The notes under the pieces: model-generated
Told to the model about the DNA's origin: nothing
Seen by the model: the letters and a program-made list of their open reading frames with translations, nothing else
Database searches by the model: none
Made by a program: the position numbers and the translations under genes
NCBI GenBank assembly: GCA_022316685.1
Contig: JAKJHU010000068.1
Coordinates: 930,001-994,000, forward strand
Direction of reading: 5' to 3'
Origin: Progne subis subis
Lineage: Eukaryota > Chordata > Aves > Passeriformes > Hirundinidae
DNA: 64,000 nucleotides
Shown here: piece after piece, positions 1-10,689 of the stretch
Numbering within the stretch: position 1 is the first letter of the stretch
Layout of the letters: every line of letters begins with the position of its first letter

Positions 1-423
1 GAAAGCACCACATCCCTGAGATGGCATTCCTGCTGCTGGTGGCTTGAATTCCCATCTGGGGGAGTGCAGAAGAGAGGCTGACGATAGGTGTGCTGGCAGA
101 GAGCCAGGTTCAGGCTGTGGAAAACGTTTGGACTTTGCCTGCAGGGCTGGGGACCTGCAAGCCCAGCAGGTCGGGTCCCATCCTGACCCCTGTGCCATGC
201 TGGAATGGGGGGTGCAGGATGGCACCTGGGCTGCGGCGCAGCCCCCCAAATACCTGAGGTGTGGAAATGGAGAGGGGGTGGTTTGCGCAGCCGCACCCTG
301 AGCCGGTGTGGGGCAGGGCCTGAGCTGTGCCCCTGGGGACCTGTGCATGCCAGAAGAGGAGCTTCTGGGCTCCCCCTCTTGTTCCCTGTCCCTCACTGTG
401 CCCCGCTGTGCTCCCCCACGCAG
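1..423 (+). other. SLC29A3: SLC29A3 intron (3' part)
   Basis: Intronic sequence upstream of the first recognisable SLC29A3 exon. It ends in a pyrimidine-rich stretch and a CAG acceptor at 421-423. No earlier ENT3 exon is recognisable here, and the open frames in it resemble nothing known. The earlier exons must lie before the window. Confidence 0.7.
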
Positions 424-586
424 GCCAGGCCATGGGTGGCACCGTCAGCGCCGTGGCCTCTGTGATAGACCTGGCGGCGGCGGCCGATGTCACCGACAGC
501 GCGTTGGCCTATTTCCTCACCGCCGACATCTTCATCGTCGTCTGCATCATGGTGTACCTGCTCCTGCCCCGGCTGGAGTACTCCAG
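424..586 (+). CDS. SLC29A3: Equilibrative nucleoside transporter 3, penultimate coding exon
   Basis: This exon encodes a middle part of ENT3, the facilitative nucleoside carrier of lysosomal and mitochondrial membranes. Read with one G carried over from the previous exon, it gives [20 protein letters not shown] and, further on, a hydrophobic span ([20 protein letters not shown], a membrane helix) ending LPRLEYS. This matches the ENT3 family closely: [13 protein letters not shown] and the LEY(A/S)RYY junction are both shared. The exon lies between CAG at 421-423 and the donor GTGCGT at 587. It ends in AG, which joins the first G of the next exon to make an arginine codon. The rest of the N-terminal half lies off the left edge. 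The best alternative is another SLC29 paralogue, which the neighbouring CDH23 makes unlikely. Confidence 0.93.
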
Positions 587-1027
587 GTGCGTGCCAGCTG
601 CCAGGGCGCCCCGGGGGATTGCTGGGGGATCCGCGGGGCGCTCGCCGTGCCGGTCCCTGTCCTGTCACTGCTGCCGGCCACGCTTCCCCTTTCACCAAAA
701 CCACAGGCTGAAACTGGGTGCCTGCCGAGTTTCTGCGAAGCATTCCCACAGCTGCTGCTGCTGCTGGCGCTCCCAAAATGTGTGGAGTCAGCAGAGAGCT
801 CTAATCTGCAGGCAGCCAGCCAGTAGTGTCCCCATGTCCTGTGTGTGACCTACTGGTCTGGTGGTGCCTTGTAGCCCCCTGGAGCCCCCTGCTCCCAAGT
901 GCCTGCGTGCAGCGGGGTCCCCTCTGTGAGCGCTGAGGGTGCAGAGAGATGTCTCCAAGTTCTCTCCTGCCCTCTCTCCAATTCTCAGTTGCGTTCCCCC
1001 CATGCCTCCCTCTCTCTCTTTCTCCAG
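587..1027 (+). other. SLC29A3: SLC29A3 last intron
   Basis: A 441-base intron with donor GTGCGT at 587 and a pyrimidine-rich tract ending TCTCCAG at 1021-1027. It joins two ENT3 exons in frame. Nothing else is recognised inside it. Confidence 0.9.
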
Positions 1028-1691
1028 GTATTACCTGAGCAGCCAGAAGGAGAGCCCCTCTCTGGTCACCGTGCCCCCTGACAGCTCCGTGGAGGCAGAG
1101 TCAGGAGGCACCATGAACTCCTCCTTCCTCACAAGGAGCGCTGGCATCCCCCCTCTCCGCCCCATCCTGCAGAAAACCGCCCTCCTCGGCTTCTGCGTCT
1201 TCTATGTCTTCTTCATCTCCATCATCATCTTCCCGTCCCTCTCCTCCAACATCGAGTCTGTCAGCAAATCCTCGGGAAGCCCGTGGAGCACCAAGTACTT
1301 CACGCCGCTCACGTGTTTCCTCCTGTACAACTTCGCTGACTGGTGCGGGAGGCAGGTCACCGCCTGGATCCAGGTGCCTGGCCCCAAGAGCAAACTGCTG
1401 CCTGCCCTCGTCCTCCTCAGAACCATCTTCCTCCCTCTCTTCATCCTCAGCAACTACCAGCCCCGGGCTCACATCCGGACCGTGGTGTTCAACCGGGACA
1501 TCTACCCTGTGGTCTTCACAGCGCTGCTGGGGCTCAGCAACGGCTACCTGGGCACACTGGTCATGGTCTATGGCCCCAAAATCGTGCCCAAAGAGCTGGC
1601 TGAGGCAGCAGGGGTGGTGATGACGTTTTACCTCATGCTGGGGCTGGCTCTGGGGTCTGCCTGTACTGTTTTCGTGGTGCACCTCGTGTAG
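1028..1691 (+). CDS. SLC29A3: Equilibrative nucleoside transporter 3, last coding exon
   Basis: The terminal exon encodes the last 220 residues of ENT3 and stops at TAG 1689-1691. It opens with [10 protein letters not shown], a hydrophilic loop, followed by [20 protein letters not shown], which starts the C-terminal block of helices. The SLC29 signature is present as [12 protein letters not shown]. The most conserved C-terminal stretch, [18 protein letters not shown], is followed by a glycine-rich last helix and the end VVHLV. About five hydrophobic spans are visible, as expected for TM7-11 of an 11-helix ENT. With the previous exon about 275 residues are present; human ENT3 has 475. There is no frameshift or premature stop, so this looks like a working gene. 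CDH23 follows downstream on the same strand, as in human. Confidence 0.96.
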
Positions 1692-2280
1692 AGGGGCAAC
1701 GGGAGGACGAGGATGCCCTTGGTTTGTGGTGCTGCTGTTGGGTATTTAGGGTTTGGGTTTTTTCCCCAAAAAAGTCAGGTATCCTGTGGTTTTGAGGCAG
1801 GCTGCCTGTCTTGGGAGGGGGTAGCTGCATCCAGGGGGGATGCAGAGGGAAAGTCTCCCTTCTGGGAAGGGGCATCCCTGTGCTTGGGAAGGTTCCGTCA
1901 GACATTGTCACTCCCCAGTTTAATGGAGCACGGACCAAAACGGCCTCATCCTCCCCAGGGAACTCAGGGAAGCACCAGGGACACCATCCCTTACCCGTGT
2001 GCCAGTGGTTTTAAGCTGAACCCAAGGCTTTTGGGAGCACCTTGGGTTTAACTGCTGTGCTATTATGAGTTGAGCCCTCCAGGGGTTGGGGGTTACCCCT
2101 CACCGAGTTGTGGTGGCGGTGTTGAACTAAAAGGGATTTGAGCTCTGGAGGACCTTCCACAACTTAGGGAGTGAGTAGCAGCTGCCCCAGGGATCAGGGC
2201 GCAGTTTTGAACAGACTTCATACAACCATTGCACAAAAAAAAAAAGAAATAAATATGTACATAAGGGAAACCGCTCCACA
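1692..2280 (+). other. SLC29A3: SLC29A3 3' untranslated region (probable)
   Basis: Non-coding sequence after the stop. The first AATAAA signal downstream lies at 2248-2253, so the message probably ends shortly after it. The end is inferred; another AATAAA at 3813-3818 could give a longer form. Confidence 0.45.
2248..2253 (+). terminator. SLC29A3: Candidate poly(A) signal AATAAA for SLC29A3
   Basis: A canonical AATAAA about 560 bases after the stop codon, just after an A-rich run at about 2235-2245. Position and strand suit the 3' end of SLC29A3. Use of the site is inferred. Confidence 0.45.
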
Positions 2281-4189
2281 TGGACTTTTGCTTGCCTTAA
2301 TTTTTCCATGTAAAATTGAATTGAGGGATCATCTACCTCCTAGCATGGTGCTACTAGTGTTGGGGACTATTCTCGGGCCGAGCTGAGAGGAGCATTTTTC
2401 CTGCTGTGACTGTGGTGTGACCCCCCAGGGGAAGTGAAATGCTGCTGAGGTTTTTAAGGTGTCTTCACTGTGTGTTCAGAGAGCTCTGTCAAAGCCAGGG
2501 AGGGGTATGAGAGGGGCCGTGGTGTGAGGTTCACAGCAGAAATCTGATTAATTCATATAGACAGGCACCATATGGCCTCCAGATGTTTTCAGAGGGGTGA
2601 GCTACTGTGACACCCAAAAATATGGCCCACCCAAAGATGACTGGCTTTTAAAGACATTTAAATTCCCATATGCCAGCACAGCCTGGACTAAATCCGATTA
2701 CTGTATTTATTTTCTCAAATTGGCTGGATTTATGGTCTACGAGAAGTGAACTGATAGGCAAGGGTGTAATGGCAGAGCTTGGCAGTGCAGTGGTGCCTCG
2801 GAGATGTTGTCTGTGGAAATGAATTCCTTTAAAACTGGGTTAGGAGCAGATGCTCCATTACTGGGGTGCTCTCTGAACACCTCCTGCTTGCCCACGTCGT
2901 GGTGGGGCTCTGCTGGGAGAACAGCAGGACCCATGGTGGTTACTGCCCTGGGATGCCACGCGGGTGTGGTGGACGCTGGGTTTTTTACACAAATCCTTTC
3001 CAGCGTTTAGTTTGGGCCCCTTGGCAACATGCACACACAGTTTGTCTTTACGGCTGGTTTTTATTTCAAGGTAAAGTCCAGACACAAGTGAAGAATCTGT
3101 TGGGTGTGCAGTAGTGAGAAGCAGCTTTATGGAATGTGTGGGCTCTTATTCCTGTCCCTTTGGTGGGTTTGGAGCCTTTAGGCTCCAGCACTTGACCCAG
3201 GTGAGGGCCCATCCAAGTGCCAAGGGTCGGGATGCTGGGAGCCCATGCTCCCGTTGTCTCCCTGGTGCTGGAAAAATGTAGCAGCTGGTCAAAAAGCCCA
3301 ACCCAGCTTGGTGTTTGGCAACCAAAAAGTCCCTTTGTGGCCTTCAGTGGGCCTGTCTTCGACCTGTGCATTTCCCCCCGATCCAAGCAATGATGAGATT
3401 TGGCTTGGGTTTTTAGTGCTCTGCATCTCTGACCCTCCTCTCCGTGTTACAGACCTCTGGAGGGAGAACTTAATTATCTGGTACTGTTGCTAATAATGAT
3501 AATTCTTGATCCTGTGCAACTGCTGGTGTCTGGAATAATTTCTCTTGGAGATGCACTGATGCATGCAGTTTTAGCTTGCATTTTTCCTTCTGGTCATCCT
3601 TCTCTCCCAGCTTGGATTGTAAACTCAGAGAAATCCCTGGCAAGGGCTGTGTGGGGGAGCCCTGAGATCACTGCTTTTGGGAGCACAGTTATTCCAGTGG
3701 AATACCCCCAAATGACATGCAGGTAGGTGTGGAGAGCATTCCTGTGGCAGGGGGGAATGAGCAAAAAGGGAATTTATCCCTTCGTTTTGGTGGCATGCAG
3801 CTAAGGAAGGTCAATAAATGAGGGGGAAAATGCGTACAGATGCAAATTGGGTGAGAACCAGGTCTGGGCATAAAGCAGGGAATGCTGGTGTGAATGCCAC
3901 CATACGGGGGTGGATGCTGCCAGGCCTCTGAGCCATGAGCTGTGGGTGAACCCCCTGCAAAAGTGGAGGGATTATTTATAGGGAATTGCATCTAACAGCA
4001 GGGAAGTTGCCACAGTGCCTGGGAGAAGCCACATCTGCTGCTCAGCGTGGGTCATACCGAGGAGCCCCCCAGGTAAGGAAACGTGGGATGAGGAGGGAAA
4101 GGGTGGTGGCGAGGTGGAATGGAGGCTGCTGGATCTGGGCTGCACCGGAGTGCTGCTGCATCCTGTGCCTGGGCGGGCTGAGTTGGTGT

Positions 4190-4262
4190 CCCTGCCCATG
4201 GCAGGGGTTGGGGCAGGAGGATCAGCACAGCCCCTTCCAACCCAAATTTACTCTGTGATAAA
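4190..4262 (+). mobile_element. CR1 LINE 3'-end fragment
   Basis: Contains the CR1 tail, CCCATGGCAGGGGTTGG and then CCTTCCAACCCAAATTTACT, ending in a degenerate form of the TTCTGTGA terminus. Only the last 70 or so bases remain. Confidence 0.75.
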
Positions 4263-4494
4263 TGCACCTTTGACAAAAAAAGCAGCCTGGAATGATGCTC
4301 TGGTCAGGAGGAACACTGCAGGGATCCAAACCCACTTCATGGCATTTAGCTGGGAGATTACACTTCCTTCTAGTTCTCCAAGAGCTTTACAGGAGGGAGT
4401 TGCTCCCTGTAATTGGGGTACCAGAGAAGGATCCTGGGTGTGACCAGGGCTGGAGCTGAGCTGGGTCCATGTGTCCTGACTAAAACTGCATTCC

Positions 4495-4620
4495 TGGGTT
4501 TTGTTTCTGTGATCATCACCATCCCCCCAGCCAGCAGGGTTGTTTCCCATCTCCCAGGTTTTGTTTCTGTGATCACCAGCATCCCCTCAGCCAGCCAGCA
4601 GGGTTGTTTCCCATCTCCCA
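4495..4620. repeat. 60-bp tandem duplication (two units)
   Basis: A block starting GGTTTTGTTTCTGTGATCA and ending TTTCCCATCTCCCA occurs twice, about 60 bases apart. The second copy has a four-base insertion in the CCAG run (CAGCCAGCCAGCAGG). It looks like a recent local duplication. Confidence 0.85.
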
Positions 4621-5319
4621 GCCGAGGAAGGCGGTGTTGATCCGGCTGGCACGGGAAGGGCCACGTGCTTTCCAGAGGGCTTGGCCCCCTTTCATCTGTG
4701 GGTGTCAAATGAGCCATGCAGGCACTGCAGAATTCCTGGGGGTGAGCACATGGTGTGAAAGGGAGTCAAAGACACAAACACCCATGTGGTGCCCAGCAGA
4801 ACTGGCACTGTGACCTGGGGTTTGGAGTGTCCCAGCACAGAGGGGATGTTGTGCCTGCCTTTTCCAGCAGCCTTTGGAGTTAAATCCAACTGGCCAAGGG
4901 GGAAGGAAAGCTGGGAACTGGCAAAGCAGCAGGGTGTGAGGGAGGAGAGCAAGGGCACAAGGAGGAGATGCATCTGCTGCAGCCTCTGCTCAAAGGAGAC
5001 CAGCTGAGCCTATGCCTGGCCTGGTTTTGTCCCCTCCCACCACTGTGGTGCCAGCTCTCCCTCCCTGCTTCAGAGCTGGGCCAGGTTAATTGTCGGTACT
5101 GGGGACTTTGAAGCAAACAAATGTGCTGAAGGAGGAAAGGGAATTTTTGTCATGGAGCTATCCTCACCTCATCAGTTGCAAGTGCTTTTCCCTCTTTTTC
5201 TGTGACATCCAAAGCCCTGTCCTCCCCCAGTGGAGTGCCCACAGGGTAGGAATGCTGTCCCCTCTCCATCTGTGGCACCAGCCTTTGCACTGCAGAGGCT
5301 CTGGTGCCGTGCTGTGACC

Positions 5320-5390
5320 CCCTGGGAAGCACCTCTGAAATGGTCATTAAGGGCCCTTCCAACCCAAGCCATTCTGTGATTCCATGAAAC
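5320..5390 (+). mobile_element. CR1 LINE 3'-end fragment
   Basis: Ends in the CR1 terminus CCTTCCAACCCAAGCCATTC followed by two ATTC(T/C)(G/A)TGA-like units, as in the CR1 3' octamer repeat. Confidence 0.8.
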
Positions 5391-5519
5391 ATCACTGGGG
5401 GCTTGGGAAGGGCCGCCATCCTCGGCAGATGAGCTGAGCTGATCCTGCCCCTCCACGGGTGCCCCAGAGGAAGAAAACAAACCTTGGCTTTGAAACCTTG
5501 CCAGCCAGCTGCAGGCTTG

Positions 5520-5960
5520 CCTGGCTGCTGTTCTCCTTTTACGTGTTTTATGGAGTAATTTGTACTATATTTACACAGCAGTGATAAACAGTTTTTAAAA
5601 TGGAAGCAAAGAAAATGCTGCTGGATGAATTGTTACAAAAAAGCCCTGTTTTGCCATTCCAGCAGGGGGGAAAAAAAAGGGATAAAAATCACCATCCTAG
5701 GGACATGCTGTTCATCAGATCTGGGTATTTTTTCCCTTGATTTGTGTGCCTAATGTGAGCAGAAGAAGTCGCAGATGCATGCTGAATTCTGCAGGGAACA
5801 TATGCATGCATTTAAATCATTTACAGCATTTACTGGTGCAATTGTAAAGCACATTATTTTTCTGCATTTGTAATTAGGCTCCAAACAGATGGTGAAGGAC
5901 TGCAGCTCCTGATTAGACAGGCTTGTGCTCTGTTGGACGGCGCTGCGAGAACAAACTGAG
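5520..5960. promoter_or_regulatory. AT-rich possible conserved non-coding element
   Basis: Low-repeat, AT-rich sequence in a GC-rich spacer. It has ATTTAAATCATTTAC, TGTAATTAGG and similar homeodomain-type sites, and runs of ATGCATGCATTTAAAT. Conservation cannot be tested from one sequence, so this is only a candidate. Confidence 0.2.
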
Positions 5961-6798
5961 ATGAGAAACTTTTCCTCCTAATTTATCACGCCAGGGCGGG
6001 GGAGCGCAGGAGCTGGGCTGCCTGAGCGTGAATTCCAGCGTGCCCGGAGCAAGCTGGGCAGAGCTGTGCCCAGAGCCATCCCTCTGCATCCCCCTCGCTG
6101 AAGGACGGGGCGCCCGGACCCCCTTCCCAGCCCCTCTTCCATCCCGGATTTTGTGAGCCCGCCTCGCCGCACAGCTCGGGACAGCCGGCAGGGCGGGACC
6201 GACGCCTTGGAAATGGAGCAGGAGACGGCGGGGGAGAAGGGTTTTTAAAGCAGGGGCGAGCTCCGGGCTGGTGGCTGTGTCGGAGGAGCGATCCCACCTG
6301 CCTGGCCTCGGTTTTGGCACCCTTGGCTTGATGGGGAGAGCTTTCCTCCTCTCCTGGGAGCAACCTTGAGCCTTAGCCAGCACCAGGGGCTCTTCACTGC
6401 TCCCCCACACTCCCCTCCTCCCAGGAATTCCCCTTGCAGTTGTCACCCCGCTGTCCCCTGCTCACAACGGGACAATTCATCCGGTGTTATTTGCCCTTCT
6501 CCCTGCAGTTTCTTATTTTCCTGGCTTGCCTCCTTAAACCACAAACGCGTGGACCTGATCGAAGTGGGTTAAACGAGAGGCAACTGCAAGAGCAGAGCAA
6601 AGCAGAGGAGCCCCCCAGGATTCCCTTGAGGCAGCAGCGTGACCAAAGCGCCTTCGTGTCCCCTCTGCTGGAACCCCCAGGCCGTGGAGATGGGCCTCAT
6701 CTTCCCTCAGGGTTTTATCTGGCCGCTGACCGAGTTAGCAGCAAGGTTAGACGCAGGAGTGTCCCGGGCTGGCCAGGAGGGAGCTCATCCTCCGCCGG

Positions 6799-7230
6799 CA
6801 CAGCCCTGGGGTGCTCCCTGAGCCCACACCGGGACCGAGCAGCTCCAAGGCCTCGCCGCAGGGAAGGTGACACAGCCCTGGGGTGCTCCATGAGCCCACA
6901 CCGGGAATGAGCAGCCCCAAGGCCTCGCCGCAGGGAAGGTGACACAGCCCTGGGGTGCTCCATGAGCCCACACCGGGACCGAGCAGCTCCAAGGCCTCGC
7001 TGCAGGGAAGGTGACACATTCATGGGGTGCTCCCTGAGCCCACACCGGGAAGGAGCAGCTCCAAGGCCTCGCCGCAGGGAAGGTGACACATTCATGGGGT
7101 GCTCCATGAGCCCACACCGGGACCGAGCAGCTCTAAGGCCTCGCCGCAGGGAAGGTGACACAGCCCTGGGGTGCTCCCTGAGCCCACACCGGGAATGAGC
7201 AGCTCTAAGGCCTCGCCGCAGGGAAGGTGG
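6799..7230. repeat. Minisatellite, 6 x 72 bp
   Basis: Six head-to-tail units of 72 bases: GTGCTCC(C/A)TGAGCCCACACC starts at 6811, 6883, 6955, 7027, 7099 and 7171. The units differ at a few sites (CACAGCCCTGG versus CACATTCATGG; GACCGAG versus GAATGAG or GAAGGAG). As 72 is a multiple of 3 and the unit is GC-rich, it reads open on both strands with a 24-residue period. That is a by-product of the array, not evidence of a gene. Confidence 0.95.
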
Positions 7231-7585
7231 CCCGGCCGAGGGGGCGGTGGCAGGGGACGGGGCACGGGCTGTGCTGTGGATTCTCTGTGGCGGTTCATGG
7301 ATTCTCTGCGCCTGTAGATGGCACCTTTTCCTCTGCTGAGGAGGAGGAATAAACCGAGCGCAAGGGAAAAAACCCAAGCTGCTGAGGTAGGGCTCATCTA
7401 GGAGAGACGTGCTTCGGGTGTGTGGCATGAAGGGACCCGGGCAGTCCCACAGCTGTCCCTGGTTTTGGTCCAGATCACCTGGATCATACCGGACCCTCTC
7501 CTAGTTTACACTGCCCATCGCTAGGAAATCGCAAGGGATTTCCTGAGGGAAAAGTGCTTCCAGCTGCACAGAGAGCTGCTCCAAA

Positions 7586-7693
7586 GGTGTTTTGTTGTTG
7601 TTGTTGGGTTTTTTGTTTGGTTGGTTGTGGTTTTTTTGGGGTTTTGTTTTGTGGTGTTGGGGTTTTTTGTTGTTGTTGTTGTTTGGTTGGTTT
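7586..7693. repeat. G/T-only low-complexity tract
   Basis: 108 consecutive bases on the + strand contain only G and T, with repeated GTT triplets and several GG, GGG and GGGG runs. The strand asymmetry is extreme. On the complementary strand it appears as an open frame rich in Asn, Lys and Pro, which is not a gene. Confidence 0.9.
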
Positions 7694-10507
7694 AGTTTGG
7701 CTTGGTTTTGGTTTTTTTTAACCCTCATTAACCCGTTGTGGATCTAACGAGCCCAGCCTGGGCTGTGGGGTGTTCTTGGTGGCCCCAGGGGACAGGTGCT
7801 GCTGGCTCCACCTGGGGCTGCACAGGGAGACAGCTCTGCAAAGAGGCTGCTTTGGGGTCTGCAAGGCTTTTTTTGGGGCTCACCAAAATCACCTTGATCC
7901 TTCTTGCCATGTGTCACCACCACAGGAATGCTTGTTCCACGGGTAGTTCACCCGGACCCACCTGTAAACACAAGCTGACAGATCCCTGAGGAATTCCCAC
8001 AGAATTCGGTTTGTGCTACAGAGGTGAGCCCAGTTTCTGCCCCTTCTGCTGTCTCCAGAGGATCACCTTACAAAGGTGCAATTTGAAACCCAGTACTTTT
8101 GTATTCCTAAAGGGAAGAAAAACCCAACAAAACAGAACCAGCTGCTCTTTTGGTGCTTTTTTTCTTCTTCAGAGTGAGAATTCCAGCGATCCCTTAACTT
8201 TGCTGGGCTTTCTCACCAGCCTCCTTCACTCATAAATTCCTAAACAAACAGCATGATTCTAATATTGGCCCTAAAATTCTGGGTGAAATGGACCTGGAAA
8301 TTAATTTCACACCGGAAAAGCCAGCTCACTGTCAGCCACAGCACAGGTGGTTGAAAAGAAAACTCCAAGATGGCTCTACAAATTAATTCTGTGGCTCGGA
8401 TGAGAGGGTAGCAGGCAGGGAGCTGCCTCCCTCACGGCACCATCCCAACCCACGCTGCACCATGGGGTGCTGGAAAGCTGTGGGACATGGACGGTGCACC
8501 ACACCACCTGGGCCTTGTGGCCTGGGGGGACAAAATCACCGTGTTTCCTCCCCCAAAAAAGTGGCAGCAGGGGGCATGGGCTGCTTTTTCCTTAGCATGA
8601 AAACAGTCTTGCACTTTTACACAGGTCTTATCTACTGGGAAAAAAAAAAGGGGAGGGGAGGTAGTTTGGGGAAGCACTTCCAGGGACTCTTGTGGGAGAC
8701 TCCTGGGGAAAAGGAGGCATGAAGAAATGACTGATGGCACAATATTGCACGGGCTGCTTGTCAGGCAGCGATGTCCGTGCGGCCCCTGGAGCCCGCGGCA
8801 GAACGTGGTCCAGGGCAAGCAGAGGTAATTCAGGGCCTTAGCGGGGCGGGATTCTGCACGTGTCCGTGTTTTCCCTGCCTTCCGTGTGATATTTCATCTA
8901 TTTAGAGGCAAACGGCAATCTCGGCTCGCGCAGCGCAAGGCAGGCAGAGGAGCGAGGAGAGCTGGATGCGGGAATGTTCCCTGGCTGGGTGGAAAATGAG
9001 AGGGGGAGAAGGCCTGCAGTACAATTTCAAGGTTGAGTGAGTGGTGCCAGGAGGCTGCGAAAGGCTCTGCTGAGCTGCTCTGTGTTCACAGGCAGGATGG
9101 AGAAGAGAGGTCATGGGATCTGCCTCCAAAAAAATCAGCTTTCCCTGTAATGAGCCTATGAAGAAAGGCTGGGATAGAGGGAGGTTACCCCAGCCCTGCA
9201 GCTCCCTGCTTTGGGGTTGGTGTTAATTACAATCCCAGTAGCAACCAGGAGCATCTCTCTGCTCACAAAGCATCACTTTCTTCTACTGCCTTCTTTTCCC
9301 AGCTCTGAGCCTGTGGAAAGGCACGTCTCCCATGGGCTGGGTCTTGCAGTACCATGGATTTCTCCTCAGAGGAGCTTGGGAACATCAACTCAGCATGAGC
9401 TGGTCTGAGGCCCGGCCTGTACACAGCTATTGCTGTCCTTGCCTGATTTAAACCGACCCTGACAGGGAGGTACAGATCACAAGATACTGAATTCCTGCGT
9501 GTTTTGTGAACCTAGGCACTGACATCCCCCCAGTCCTCCCTCCCCTCCTCGATGGGCAGGGCTGCAGCCTGTTCTCCATCGGGAACGGGACTGGGAGCCC
9601 AGGCCAGACCCCCAGGCCGGGAGGAACTCAGCCTTGTTAGAGCTGACTTATGTAAAACAGGTGACACATCCCCAAACCAGTCAGGATGTGAGCAGAAATC
9701 CATGGTGTGAAGCCAAGGCACAGGAACCTGGCAGAGGAGAGGTGTGCTCCTGCTTAAATAGAAGCCTTGACCTGAATTTATCAGGGGAGGCTGTGAGTGA
9801 GATACCACCTGTGCAAAGTCAGAGCAGCTACGGGCACCCAGGCCTGAGACATGTCTTCACCTCTTTTTTGCTGTGGTTCCTGCCCGTTTTTGTCATTTCT
9901 CCCCCTCACGAGCCGCCTGCCTTTGCAGACGTGGCTGGGATGCACACGGTGTGAGGAGCCTGGCTGCGTACACGCTGCGGTGTGATGATGAAGAGGGAGA
10001 GGCAGGGATGAAGCCCCCAGGAGAGAGAAAGAGAGACCCCCGGAGCAGGTGGCTCAGCTCAGCAGGGTGCTCAGAGCCCCAGATAGGAAACACCTGTACC
10101 TCTGCTCTCCTGGTGACCCCCAAGGTCGGTGCCGGTCACCCAGGCCTATTCCTTATGGAACCTAACGCAGCCCAGGTGTGATGTGAGGAAATGATCTGCC
10201 AGCACCTTAATTAGCTGCAGAGAGCTCATTGCAGTCACCTGTTTGCCAGGGACTCCGGGTCTCAGCCCCAAAGCAGCTGCAGGGGTGCCAGGGCTGGTGG
10301 GGGAATCCCCCCATCCCCAGGGAGGGGCAGGAGCAGACCTGTGCCCAATTCCGACCAATCAGCCCCGGAGCTGTGCTAATGGCATAATTAGAAGCTGCTC
10401 AAGAGAGACAAGGGCTTAATTACCTTCTCCTGCTGCTGCTGTAGGGGTATTTTCCCACTGGTGCTCCAGGATCAGGGCTGCGGCGGTGAGTGGAGCGGAA
10501 GGGCCCT

Positions 10508-10652
10508 CACATCCCTGGAAGCGCTGGAGGCTGGCCGGACAGGGCTTGGAGCACCCTGGTCCCGTGAAAGTGTCCCCGGCCACGGCAGGGGGATGGAACG
10601 AGATGATTTTTAATGTCCCTTCCCACCCAAACCATTCTGGGATTCTGTGGCT
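10508..10652 (+). mobile_element. CR1 LINE 3'-end fragment
   Basis: From CATCCCTGGAAGCGCTGGAG through GGACAGGGCTTGGAGCA to CCTTCCCACCCAAACCATTC, followed by a TTCTGTG unit. It lies directly upstream of the CpG island. Confidence 0.88.
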
Positions 10653-10689
10653 CCCAAGCGAGGTTCCAGCGTGGGCTTTAACAGCACAT

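Noticed and set aside
1101..1682. 193-codon minus-strand frame over the SLC29A3 last exon
   Set aside because: Shadow of the real exon: acidic, low-complexity antisense of an ENT3 coding sequence with clear family identity on the + strand.
6715..7428. 237-codon minus-strand open frame with repeating CGLREHPRAVSPSL-type units
   Set aside because: It is produced by the 72-bp array, which is also open on the + strand. Nothing beyond the array supports a gene.
7501..7728. Asn/Lys/Pro-rich minus-strand frame
   Set aside because: Complement of the G/T-only tract.
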